A stretch of DNA of 64,000 bases, taken from the NCBI RefSeq assembly GCF_007858445.1, contig NZ_VIGV01000001.1:310001-374000 (forward strand), read 5' to 3'. Of the stretch, positions 1 to 6,881 are shown piece after piece. This stretch comes from Tsukamurella sputi. Lineage in GTDB: Bacteria > Actinomycetota > Actinomycetes > Mycobacteriales > Mycobacteriaceae. The first letter of the stretch is position 1; the number at the start of each line of letters is the position of its first letter. A model generated the notes under the pieces. It saw nothing but the letters and a program-made list of their open reading frames with translations, was not told the origin of the DNA and searched no databases. The position numbers and the translations under genes were made by a program.

Positions 1-45
1 ACCCAGCGTGAACTCACCGCTGCGCACGTCGTAGTGGTCGAGCAT
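1..45 (-). CDS. 5' end of an unidentified gene cut by the window edge
   Basis: Reading leftward from an ATG at 45 gives an open frame of 15 codons (MLDHYDVRSGEFTLG) that runs off the window. A second in-frame ATG lies at 57. A G-rich stretch (GGGGGTAGGG) just before the ATG at 45 could serve as ribosome binding site. Too little is visible to name a family; the call rests only on the open frame and start context. Confidence 0.35.
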   Translation of the reverse strand, partial: MLDHYDVRSGEFTLG

Positions 46-153
46 CCCTACCCCCATGTCCGATTCGAGTGATGCACATCACACGTTAGAACGAGTTCTG
101 GAATTGCGAGACGGTTCGGCGCACGACGCGCCGACCAGATGCATGGCCCGGCA

Positions 154-2064
154 TCAACGCTGCTGATAACAGCCGGGATCGTCGGCGCGGTCGAGGTAGA
201 TCTCGGTCGAGGAGATCGTGGGTGCCAGGAATCGGAGGTGTTGGATCAGCGCGTCCGGAAGAGGCTGGATCGGCTGCGCGTACGTCGTTCCGTCGAGCGG
301 ACTGCGCGCGTACAAAGTGAATACCGAGGAGTGGTCGGCGTTGAATCCGCCGTACATCTGGAGGGCGCGGGCGACCATGAGCTGGAACGGCGTGAGCCCG
401 AACGCGGACAGGTCGAGATTCGGATCGAGTTGTAGACGCATCCCCTGCGGCACGCCGCCGAGTACGGTGCCGTCGGATCGCGTGCCCGGGTACACGTAAT
501 TCGGTGAGCTGCCCAGCATCGCGTACCGCAGCGCGTGATCGATCACCCCCTTCTGCACGTCCTGCGGAGTGATCATGCCCGCCAGATAGGAGAACTCGCC
601 GCCCGCGTGTTCGGGCCCCGCGACGTGCCCGCCCGACCCGGTGGAGACGCGGTAACTCGCCGCGGCGTTCGCCGTGCGGAGCAACGGATTGAAGCCCTGG
701 AATTCGTAGAGGCAACCGGTCGCGTCGTCGATCACGGCGAGGTGCGCGTCGCCGTCCTGCGTGGGCCGGTACGCCGACTGGTACGGGATCGTGAGGCGTC
801 GACCGGCATTCGTCACCAGGACCTCGGCAGTCGGGGTACCGGCGGGCGCGTTGTAGACGGTCGTGGACCAGTCCCGACTGTTGACGGATATCCCGTTGCT
901 GCCGGCGTCGAGTGCGGAGATCCACCCGCCGCTGCGCGGGTCGACGGTGGCGTTCGGCGGCACGGGCTGGTTCCAGAAGGAGTCGGCGGCGAAGTAGTTG
1001 CCGTTGGCCGACGGTGCGCCCGGCGTCGCACGGGGGAAGGAGACGCCGAAGTGCGCGATCCCCGACGTGTTGACGTACGTCGCGCGCACCCGATGCTGAC
1101 CGACGGTGACCGCCCTCGGAACGTTGGTGGTCCCCCACTGCGGGGTCGGCTGGTCGAAGACGAGCGCGTCGTCGAGCCAGACGCGCGCGCCGACATTGCC
1201 GACTCTCGTGGACGCGATGTACGTCGCGGTCTGCGGGAACTCGATGACACCGTTGTAGTCGACCGAGAAGTTGTCGGCGTTCACGCCTGCGAGCGGCGAA
1301 CCGGTGAACGAACCGCCGGGCGCGTTCTCGCACTGCACCGCGACCGGCGTACCGGTCGCAGTCGTGTTGTTGAAGTACCGCGCCTGGAACTGATTCACCG
1401 GACAACCGGTGGGCGGCACGGCCGTCGTCGGGACCGCGGTAGTCGGGATCGTCGTGGGGACCGCAGTAGTCGGGATCGTCGTGGTGGTCGGGACCGCCGT
1501 CGTCGGGACCGTCGTGGTGGTCGGCACGGCAGTGGTCGGAACCGCGGTCGTGGGCACGGTCGTCGTGGGCGTCGGGGTGACCGTGGGAGTGGACGCACCA
1601 TCGCGCACCGCGACGCTGGCGATGTAGAGGTTCCGGTCGCAGAACCACCACCGGTAGTCGTTGATGAATTCGAGAGTCACCGGAATCGCCCCGACCTGCG
1701 GCCCGAGTGCGACCGAGTAGGTGTTCCACCCCGACGCCAGAGTCAGCGTCGCGAGCGTGACGCCTCCGCGTTTGACCGCCATCACGGGCGCGCCGCGGCA
1801 GATCTCCCCGCGCGCACGGACCTCGAGCTTGCCCCCGGAGGCCGTGGTGGCGACGGGGATCGACACCGCTCCGTTGCTCCAGAGCTTCACGACGGTGCCG
1901 GCACGCCAGTCCGAGACCTGCCCTCCGGCATTCGACGGCACGACGGTCATCCCGGAGGGAGCGACGGTGGTGTCGGCGGTCGCCATGGCGGCGCAAGCCG
2001 TCATCGTCAGCGCCGTGACGACAGCGGCGATCGTGCTACGAACGGACCAGCTTCTCCTGGTCAT
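154..2064 (-). CDS. secreted multidomain protein with CBM-like and PA14 domains
   Basis: A 636-residue exported protein. The N-terminus has two arginines, a hydrophobic stretch and a possible lipobox (MTAC, Cys24) or signal peptidase I site (ATA-DT), so the mode of anchoring is open. Residues about 35-160 resemble a CBM60-like carbohydrate-binding fold. About 170-215 is a low-complexity linker of TVPTTAVPTT units. About 220-340 looks like a PA14 domain (RYFNN, YNGVIEFPQTATY, VWLDDALVFDQ). The C-terminal ~290 residues (SFWNQPVPPNA, DGDAHLAVIDD, GGHVAGPEHAGG) form a domain I do not recognise, perhaps the catalytic one. The start at 2064 is chosen because GAGGAG lies 6 bases upstream; a longer frame to 2130 has no ribosome binding site. 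A role in polysaccharide binding or processing at the cell surface is inference. Confidence 0.75.
   Translation of the reverse strand: MTRRSWSVRSTIAAVVTALTMTACAAMATADTTVAPSGMTVVPSNAGGQVSDWRAGTVVKLWSNGAVSIPVATTASGGKLEVRARGEICRGAPVMAVKRGGVTLATLTLASGWNTYSVALGPQVGAIPVTLEFINDYRWWFCDRNLYIASVAVRDGASTPTVTPTPTTTVPTTAVPTTAVPTTTTVPTTAVPTTTTIPTTAVPTTIPTTAVPTTAVPPTGCPVNQFQARYFNNTTATGTPVAVQCENAPGGSFTGSPLAGVNADNFSVDYNGVIEFPQTATYIASTRVGNVGARVWLDDALVFDQPTPQWGTTNVPRAVTVGQHRVRATYVNTSGIAHFGVSFPRATPGAPSANGNYFAADSFWNQPVPPNATVDPRSGGWISALDAGSNGISVNSRDWSTTVYNAPAGTPTAEVLVTNAGRRLTIPYQSAYRPTQDGDAHLAVIDDATGCLYEFQGFNPLLRTANAAASYRVSTGSGGHVAGPEHAGGEFSYLAGMITPQDVQKGVIDHALRYAMLGSSPNYVYPGTRSDGTVLGGVPQGMRLQLDPNLDLSAFGLTPFQLMVARALQMYGGFNADHSSVFTLYARSPLDGTTYAQPIQPLPDALIQHLRFLAPTISSTEIYLDRADDPGCYQQR
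1415..1575 (-). repeat. degenerate tandem repeat encoding a Thr-Val-Pro linker
   Basis: Reading on the coding (minus) strand, units of 15-21 bases encode repeated (T)TVPTTAVPT motifs within the secreted protein ending at 154. The repeats differ at third positions but are close enough for slippage or recombination, so linker length probably varies between strains. Such Thr/Pro linkers in actinobacterial secreted proteins are often glycosylated. Confidence 0.75.
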
Positions 2065-2310
2065 GGCGGACTCCTCGAGGTGCTCGCTGTCTTGAAGCAT
2101 CGTCGGAGGCACCTGAATCACTCCAGCCACTTCCGCCCATCAAAGGCAATTGAACCACACCTGCAACAACAAGGTTAGGTACCAACTGTGATCGCAACAC
2201 CTGGATGGCGGGTCGGTGCCTCCGACGAAGGCGCCTAGTGCTACTGTATTCGCGCTGGTCAGAGCCGTTAATCGGCGCTGCGTGCGCGAGCAGCGCAGAC
2301 GGTCGGCGAC

Positions 2311-2384
2311 GGGGCAGTAGCTCAGTCGGTTAGAGCCGCGGACTCATAATCCGCTGGTCGTGGGTTCGAGCCCCACCTGCCCCA
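2311..2384 (+). tRNA. tRNA with CAT anticodon (Met elongator or Ile2)
   Basis: A full cloverleaf of 74 bases. Acceptor stem GGGGCAG/CTGCCCC, D arm GCTC/GAGC around AGTCGGTTA, anticodon stem GCGGA/TCCGC with loop CTCATAA (anticodon CAT), T arm GTGGG/CCCAC around TTCGAGC, discriminator A. The 3' CCA is not encoded (A is followed by CCG). CAT can belong to elongator tRNA-Met or to tRNA-Ile2 after lysidine modification; the sequence alone does not settle it. It is not an initiator tRNA, because the acceptor stem starts with a normal G-C pair. Confidence 0.95.
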
Positions 2385-2424
2385 CCGAGCAATCTCGACG
2401 CGACAAATCGCTTGCAGCGCCGGA

Positions 2425-2436
2425 TACGTTGGGCCA
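2425..2436 (+). promoter_or_regulatory. probable leaderless promoter for the tandem P-loop gene
   Basis: TACGTT (2425-2430) matches the TANNNT -10 element and ends 6 bases before the GTG at 2437, placing the transcript start at the start codon. No Shine-Dalgarno sequence is present. Confidence 0.55.
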
Positions 2437-3534
2437 GTGAGCACCACTCCCTCGGCGACACCGCTGCTGTGGATCAGCGGCGCACCCGGCACGGGCAAGA
2501 CCACCACAGGATGGCGCGTCTTCGAACTGCTCACCGAAGCCGGTGGCAATGCCGCGTACGTCGACATCGATCAGCTGGGGCTGCTCGGACCGTTCGACCG
2601 GCTCACCGGCACCGCACCCCACGTCGTGAAGGCCGAGAACGCCCACCGACTGATCGACGCGCTCCGCGCGAGCGGACTCCGCCAGATGATCATCTCGGGG
2701 ATCGTCGACCCCGACACCGGCGCACCGCGATTCGGATCCGGCGGCGCACCGTCGGCCATCGACCTGACGCACCTCCGGCTGCGCTGCGACTGGCCCGAGC
2801 TCCGTCGTCGATATCTGGACCGGGGTTCGCCGCCTGACACTCTCGACGATCTCGAAGAGGTGGCACGGCAGTACGACCGGAGTGCGGCGGACACCGTCGA
2901 TACCACCGAACTCGGCGTCGACGAGCTCGCCCGGAGCCTGATCGCGCAGCACTGTGCGGTCAGCCCTAGCACCTGGATAGTGCAGCCGACGGCCGGCGCC
3001 GCTCCCCTGCCGACGACGGTGCTCTACGGCGCCACCGCTGTCGGAAAGTCGACGATCGGCTGGGAACTGGTCCGACGGCGATGGGCGGCGGGCCGCGCGA
3101 CCGCATTCATCGACGTCGGACAGCTGGGCTTTCACGGTCCCGGATACGACCGGACCGTGCACACCGCCGCGTATGTCGCGCTGACCCGCGGATACCAGGA
3201 TGCCGGAGCCGAGGACCTGATCGTCGTGACGCGCGACCCCGAACTCATCCTCGACGCCCACCTCGACGGCGTGACCACGGTCCTGCTCGATGCCTCCCCC
3301 GACGCTCTCGGCACCCGGATCGGCCTGCGATCACGGGAGAGCACCGGCCGTCTCCCCGGCGACGAGATCCTCGGTGCAAACCCGGCGCGACAACGACTCC
3401 TCGCGGCGCAAGAGCATCGGGAGGCCGAGCGCTTCCGACGGAACGGCGGGCACACCGTCGCGGTCGACACGGCGGACACCAACCCTGAGGACGTCGTCGA
3501 AAGGATCGAGCGAAACACAGCGCGACACGAGTGA
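2437..3534 (+). CDS. tandem P-loop NTPase, two kinase-like halves
   Basis: A 365-residue soluble protein built from two similar P-loop halves. The first has Walker A GAPGTGKTT (about residue 16) followed by VDIDQLGLLGP; the second has GATAVGKST (about residue 192) followed by IDVGQLGFHGP. In each half Walker A is followed by the same (V/I)D(I/V)xQLG(L/F) motif, so the protein looks like an internal duplication and fusion. The fold resembles small nucleotide or adenylylsulfate kinases (AAA_33/NMP kinase superfamily); the substrate is unknown. The GTG start follows a leaderless promoter. It sits alone between the tRNA and gap. No partner gene indicates a pathway. Confidence 0.75.
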   Translation: MSTTPSATPLLWISGAPGTGKTTTGWRVFELLTEAGGNAAYVDIDQLGLLGPFDRLTGTAPHVVKAENAHRLIDALRASGLRQMIISGIVDPDTGAPRFGSGGAPSAIDLTHLRLRCDWPELRRRYLDRGSPPDTLDDLEEVARQYDRSAADTVDTTELGVDELARSLIAQHCAVSPSTWIVQPTAGAAPLPTTVLYGATAVGKSTIGWELVRRRWAAGRATAFIDVGQLGFHGPGYDRTVHTAAYVALTRGYQDAGAEDLIVVTRDPELILDAHLDGVTTVLLDASPDALGTRIGLRSRESTGRLPGDEILGANPARQRLLAAQEHREAERFRRNGGHTVAVDTADTNPEDVVERIERNTARHE

Positions 3535-3640
3535 ACCGGTTCCGCGACAACGCCCACCGTGAGCAGGTCTTTCGCGACGGAGTCGTTGCCCGCACTCAGC
3601 TGCGCCCCGGTGGCCCACCACGCGACCGGCGCATTGCATA

Positions 3641-5164
3641 ATGTCTGACGTGACGCAACAGCTGGAGCCCGAGTCCCCGTCGAACTCCGCGACTGCCGAT
3701 GGGCATCGCGGCGCGTACGACAGCCACCGCGACGCCTGGGTCGCCCGTGAGGAGCAGGCCGAGCGCCTGATCCCCATGATCGGCCGGCTGTACCGCCAGC
3801 ACGGCGTGGTGTCGTCGATCCACGGGCACCGCCTGATCAACCTGTCCACATCCGCGGTGATCTCGGCGCACGAGCGCGCCGAGGAGCTCGGCCACCAGGC
3901 CCTCACGCTCTCGCAGACGGAGAAGGTGCTGCGCGGCCTGCTCGCGATCGAGCCCGAGCCCGCGTCGATCGACATCGCGCGCCTCGCGGTCCTCGCCGCG
4001 GACCTCGAGTCCGACGAGGCCGTGCAGGAGCTCCTGCGCGCCGAGATCGCCAAGCGCAACGTGCCCGTCTCCGACGGTGACGGCGCCGACGTGGTGCTCT
4101 ACGGCTTCGGCCGTATCGGCCGTCTCCTGGCCCGCATCCTGATCAGCCACGCCGGCAACGGCCACGGCCTGCGCCTGCGCGCCATCGTCGTGCGCCGCAG
4201 CGTGAAGAACGACCTCGAGAAGCGCGCCAGCCTGCTGGCCCGCGACTCGGTGCACGGCCCCTTCGCCGGCTCGGTGTCGATCGACGCCGAGAACGACGTG
4301 ATCATCGCCAACGGCACGCGCATCCAGGTCATCTACTCGGACGACCCGTCGACCATCGACTACACCGCGTACGGCATCAAGGACGCGCTGATCGTCGACA
4401 ACACCGGCAAGTGGCGCGACGCGGAGGGCCTCGGCCTGCATCTCAAGAGCAAGGGCGCCGCGCGCGTGCTGCTCACCGCGCCCGGCAAGGCGCCCCTGAA
4501 GAACATCGTGCACGGCATCAACGACAGCACCATCACCGATGAGGACACCATCCTCTCGGCCGCGTCGTGCACCACGAACGCGATCACCCCGGTGCTCGCT
4601 GCTCTGGACGAGGCCTACGGCATCCAGCGCGGCCACGTCGAGACCGTGCACTCGTTCACCAACGATCAGAACCTGATCGACAACCTCCACAAGGGCGACC
4701 GTCGCGGCCGCTCGGCGGTGCTGAACATGGTGATCACCGAGACCGGTGCCGCCAAGGCCGTCTCGAAGGCGCTGCCGCAGCTCGAGGGCAAGCTCACCGG
4801 CTCGTCGATCCGCGTTCCCACGCCCGACGTCTCGCTGGCGATCCTCAACATTACCCTCGAGAAGCCGACCAGCAAGGACGAGGTCAACGACTACCTGCGT
4901 CGCGTCTCGCTGCACTCGAAGCTGCGCCAGCAGGTCGACTACATCGAGTCGCCCGAGGTGGTCTCGACGGACTTCGTCGGCTCGCACCGCGCCGGCATCG
5001 TCGACGGTCTCGCGACCATCGCCGACGGCAAGGACCTCGTGCTCTACGTCTGGTACGACAACGAGTACGGCTACTCGTGCCAGGTGGTCCGCGTGCTCGA
5101 GCGCATGTCCGGCGTGCACCCCGTGGTGATCCCGGCCCGCGCCGACGTCCGCGTCGAGGCCTAG
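3641..5164 (+). CDS. gap: long-form glyceraldehyde-3-phosphate dehydrogenase
   Basis: 507 residues, against about 335 for ordinary GAPDH. The extra ~125 residues at the N-terminus are helical, as in the GapB/GapX-type enzymes of corynebacteria. The Rossmann motif GFGRIGR is at about residue 151, and the catalytic Cys310 lies in SAASCTTNAITPVL. The family interconverts glyceraldehyde-3-phosphate and 1,3-bisphosphoglycerate; in Corynebacterium glutamicum the long form works mainly in the gluconeogenic direction, so this may be a second, gluconeogenic GAPDH (inference). The ATG at 3641 has no clear ribosome binding site. It is monocistronic and ends at a strong hairpin shared with the convergent gene. 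Confidence 0.92.
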   Translation: MSDVTQQLEPESPSNSATADGHRGAYDSHRDAWVAREEQAERLIPMIGRLYRQHGVVSSIHGHRLINLSTSAVISAHERAEELGHQALTLSQTEKVLRGLLAIEPEPASIDIARLAVLAADLESDEAVQELLRAEIAKRNVPVSDGDGADVVLYGFGRIGRLLARILISHAGNGHGLRLRAIVVRRSVKNDLEKRASLLARDSVHGPFAGSVSIDAENDVIIANGTRIQVIYSDDPSTIDYTAYGIKDALIVDNTGKWRDAEGLGLHLKSKGAARVLLTAPGKAPLKNIVHGINDSTITDEDTILSAASCTTNAITPVLAALDEAYGIQRGHVETVHSFTNDQNLIDNLHKGDRRGRSAVLNMVITETGAAKAVSKALPQLEGKLTGSSIRVPTPDVSLAILNITLEKPTSKDEVNDYLRRVSLHSKLRQQVDYIESPEVVSTDFVGSHRAGIVDGLATIADGKDLVLYVWYDNEYGYSCQVVRVLERMSGVHPVVIPARADVRVEA

Positions 5165-5180
5165 AACCCGAACCCGTCAC

Positions 5181-5212
5181 CGCCCCGGTAGGAGTCCGCT
5201 CCTGCCGGGGCG
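5181..5212. terminator. bidirectional hairpin terminator between gap and the membrane protein
   Basis: A 14-bp stem (5181-5194 with 5199-5212, one G-T wobble) closed by the tetraloop TCCG, between two convergent genes. No strong T tract follows, which is common for actinobacterial terminators. Confidence 0.8.
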
Positions 5213-5245
5213 GAGTCGTCTCCCGCCCCGGACTCGTCGGACGGC

Positions 5246-5791
5246 TCAGTCGTCGAAGACGAAGCCGTCGGCCTTGGCTGCCGCCACCACCTCACGCAGT
5301 CGTGCGGGGTCGTTCACCACTGCCGCCATCGCCGTCCCGAGCACCAGGAGGGTGTCGGGATCGGCGCTGCGGGCGCAGAACATTCCGGACTCACTGTCGA
5401 AGTCGATGACCTCGGTCATGCCGTCCGGCAGGATCCGCTCCGCGACGCCCTGCCAGAAGTAGCCGTTCGGCTCGTGCCCGAGCTCCTGTACCGCCTGGTC
5501 CGACGGTGTTCCGCCCGCGACCAGGATCAGCGACCGTGCTCCCGGAGAGGTCTCCACGATGCGCAGCGGCTCGATCCTGCGCTCGCGCCGACCGCTGCGG
5601 TCGTCGAACCGCCGGCGTGCGGCGCGCCAGCACGCGAGCACCGCGACGGAGCCCACCAGAATGGCGGGATACCGCAGCCACGGGTTCACGGAGTCGAGCA
5701 GCCAGAACAGCAGGCCGAGAGCCACGACGACGGCGAGCAGCTCCGCGATGTCGGCGGGCGTGAACTGGCGATCCTCGTCGTCGGAGAGCAC
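5246..5791 (-). CDS. two-helix membrane protein with Imm51-like C-terminal domain
   Basis: 181 residues from a GTG at 5791. Two membrane helices lie near the N-terminus (IAELLAVVVALGLLFWLL and YPAILVGSVAVLACW), followed by a basic loop and a soluble domain of about 110 residues. The soluble part carries NGYFWQGVAERIL, FDSESGMFCARSADP and a Leu-rich end, a pattern that resembles the Imm51 immunity-protein family; this is recognition by eye only. The gene starts 10 bases after the stop of yggS, with GAGGGG overlapping that stop as possible ribosome binding site, so it is probably co-transcribed. No toxin gene is adjacent. Confidence 0.65.
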   Translation of the reverse strand: MLSDDEDRQFTPADIAELLAVVVALGLLFWLLDSVNPWLRYPAILVGSVAVLACWRAARRRFDDRSGRRERRIEPLRIVETSPGARSLILVAGGTPSDQAVQELGHEPNGYFWQGVAERILPDGMTEVIDFDSESGMFCARSADPDTLLVLGTAMAAVVNDPARLREVVAAAKADGFVFDD

Positions 5792-5801
5792 GAGGGGAAG
5801 A

Positions 5802-6545
5802 TTACTGCCCCTCGGGCCAGTAGTGGCTGTCGGGCAGCGCGCGCGAGCCGAAGATCGCCTGGCCCACGCGCACGCAGGTCGAGCCCTCCTCGACGGCGAC
5901 CTCGTAATCACCCGACATGCCCATCGACAGCTCCCCCGCCTCGGGCCAGGACTGCAGCGACCGGTCCCGGACGTCACGGAGGCGCCGGAAGCAGGCGCGC
6001 ACGCGCTCCTCGTCGGAGGAGAACTCCGCGAGCGTCATGAACCCGCGCACCCGCAGCGACGAGAAGGCGGGCAGCGCGTCGAGGAAGGCGGGCACCTCGG
6101 CGGGCGGCAGACCGTACTTCTGCTCCTCGTCCGACGTGTTGACCTGCACGTACACATCCAGCCCGCGCCCCAGTGCCTGCAGCCGACGGTCCAGCGCCTC
6201 CGCCACCCGCACACTGTCGAGCGCCTGGAACTCCGCAGCGACGGCCGCGACGTCCTTCGCCTTGTTGGTCTGCAGGTGCCCGATCACGGCCCAGGAGACG
6301 TCCAGATCGGCCATCTCGGCGCTCTTGCGCTTGGCCTCCTGCACCTTGTTCTCCCCCAGCTCGCGGCACCCGGCGGCGACGGCGAGACGCAGCCGCTCCT
6401 GCGGCACCGTCTTGCTGACGGGAAGCAGCCGCACGTCCGACGGTGACCGCCCCGCCCGGGCGGCCGCGGCGTCGATGCGGCGCATCACCTCGGCGATGTT
6501 CGCCTCGAACTCTGCGGTCGTCTGCGCGGGCGGGTACGAGCTCAT
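5802..6545 (-). CDS. yggS: YggS/PLPBP family pyridoxal phosphate-binding protein
   Basis: 247 residues with the hallmarks of the PLP homeostasis protein: the PLP lysine in LLPVSKTVP (about residue 45), LGENKVQEAKRK, WAVIGHLQTNKAK, YVQVNTSDEEQKYG and FMTLAEFSSDEE, with MGMSGDYEVAVEEGSTCVRVG near the end. It is a single-domain alanine-racemase-like barrel without racemase activity that buffers PLP and influences amino-acid pools. In many actinobacteria it sits near ftsZ; here it is followed by a small membrane gene. The ATG at 6545 has a leaderless-type promoter (TAGGCT six bases upstream). Confidence 0.95.
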   Translation of the reverse strand: MSSYPPAQTTAEFEANIAEVMRRIDAAAARAGRSPSDVRLLPVSKTVPQERLRLAVAAGCRELGENKVQEAKRKSAEMADLDVSWAVIGHLQTNKAKDVAAVAAEFQALDSVRVAEALDRRLQALGRGLDVYVQVNTSDEEQKYGLPPAEVPAFLDALPAFSSLRVRGFMTLAEFSSDEERVRACFRRLRDVRDRSLQSWPEAGELSMGMSGDYEVAVEEGSTCVRVGQAIFGSRALPDSHYWPEGQ

Positions 6546-6557
6546 GCTCCGAGCCTA
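6546..6557 (-). promoter_or_regulatory. probable leaderless promoter of yggS
   Basis: On the minus strand TAGGCT (6552-6557) ends 6 bases before the ATG at 6545. Confidence 0.55.
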
Positions 6558-6596
6558 TCGGCCGGGGACCGCCCACCGGAGCGGGGCCGCTGCCGG

Positions 6597-6608
6597 TACA
6601 GTGGCGGC
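6597..6608 (+). promoter_or_regulatory. probable leaderless promoter of the 80-residue gene
   Basis: TACAGT (6597-6602) ends 6 bases before the ATG at 6609; no ribosome binding site is visible. It is divergent from and about 40 bases from the yggS promoter. Confidence 0.55.
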
Positions 6609-6851
6609 ATGATCCGACTGGTTATCGCTGCAGGTGCGGGCTACGTCCTGGGCACCAAGGCCGGACGCCGCCGGTACGAGCAGATCAACCGCACCGCGAA
6701 GGCCATCGCGACGAGCCCCGCGACCAAGAAGGCCGTCGAGATCGGGCGGCGCAAGCTCGCCGAGCAGCTCAACCCCGATCCGAAGATGCGCACGATGCGC
6801 GAGATCGACGCACAGACGGTGATCTACTCCCCCAAGACCGACCTGGACTGA
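6609..6851 (+). CDS. small basic conserved protein with a YtxH-like N-terminus
   Basis: 80 residues. A short hydrophobic start (MIRLVIAAGAGYVLGTKAGRRRYEQI) precedes a lysine- and arginine-rich helical region, then a polar tail. The GxGYVLGTKAGRRRY pattern is typical of YtxH-like small proteins that sit at the membrane by one short helix. Function is unknown. It stands alone, divergent from yggS and convergent with dnaG, and is probably translated from a leaderless mRNA. Confidence 0.75.
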   Translation: MIRLVIAAGAGYVLGTKAGRRRYEQINRTAKAIATSPATKKAVEIGRRKLAEQLNPDPKMRTMREIDAQTVIYSPKTDLD

Positions 6852-6881
6852 TCACCCCGGACCGATCGCCTCCGGGCCGGG

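Noticed and set aside
1415-1575. possible CRISPR-like repeats
   Set aside because: Units are contiguous without spacers, in frame and encode TVPTT linker residues.
535-2178. 547-codon open frame opposite the secreted protein
   Set aside because: Low-complexity Arg/Asp/Gly translation of the Thr-Pro repeat; the minus strand has signal peptide, domains and a ribosome binding site.
2311-2384. initiator tRNA-fMet
   Set aside because: Anticodon is CAT, but the acceptor stem begins with a paired G-C and the anticodon stem lacks three consecutive G-C pairs before the loop.
3596-5119. 507-codon open frame antisense to gap
   Set aside because: Arg/Val/Asp/Gly-rich translation without recognisable motif; typical mirror frame of a high-GC gene with strong third-position G/C bias.
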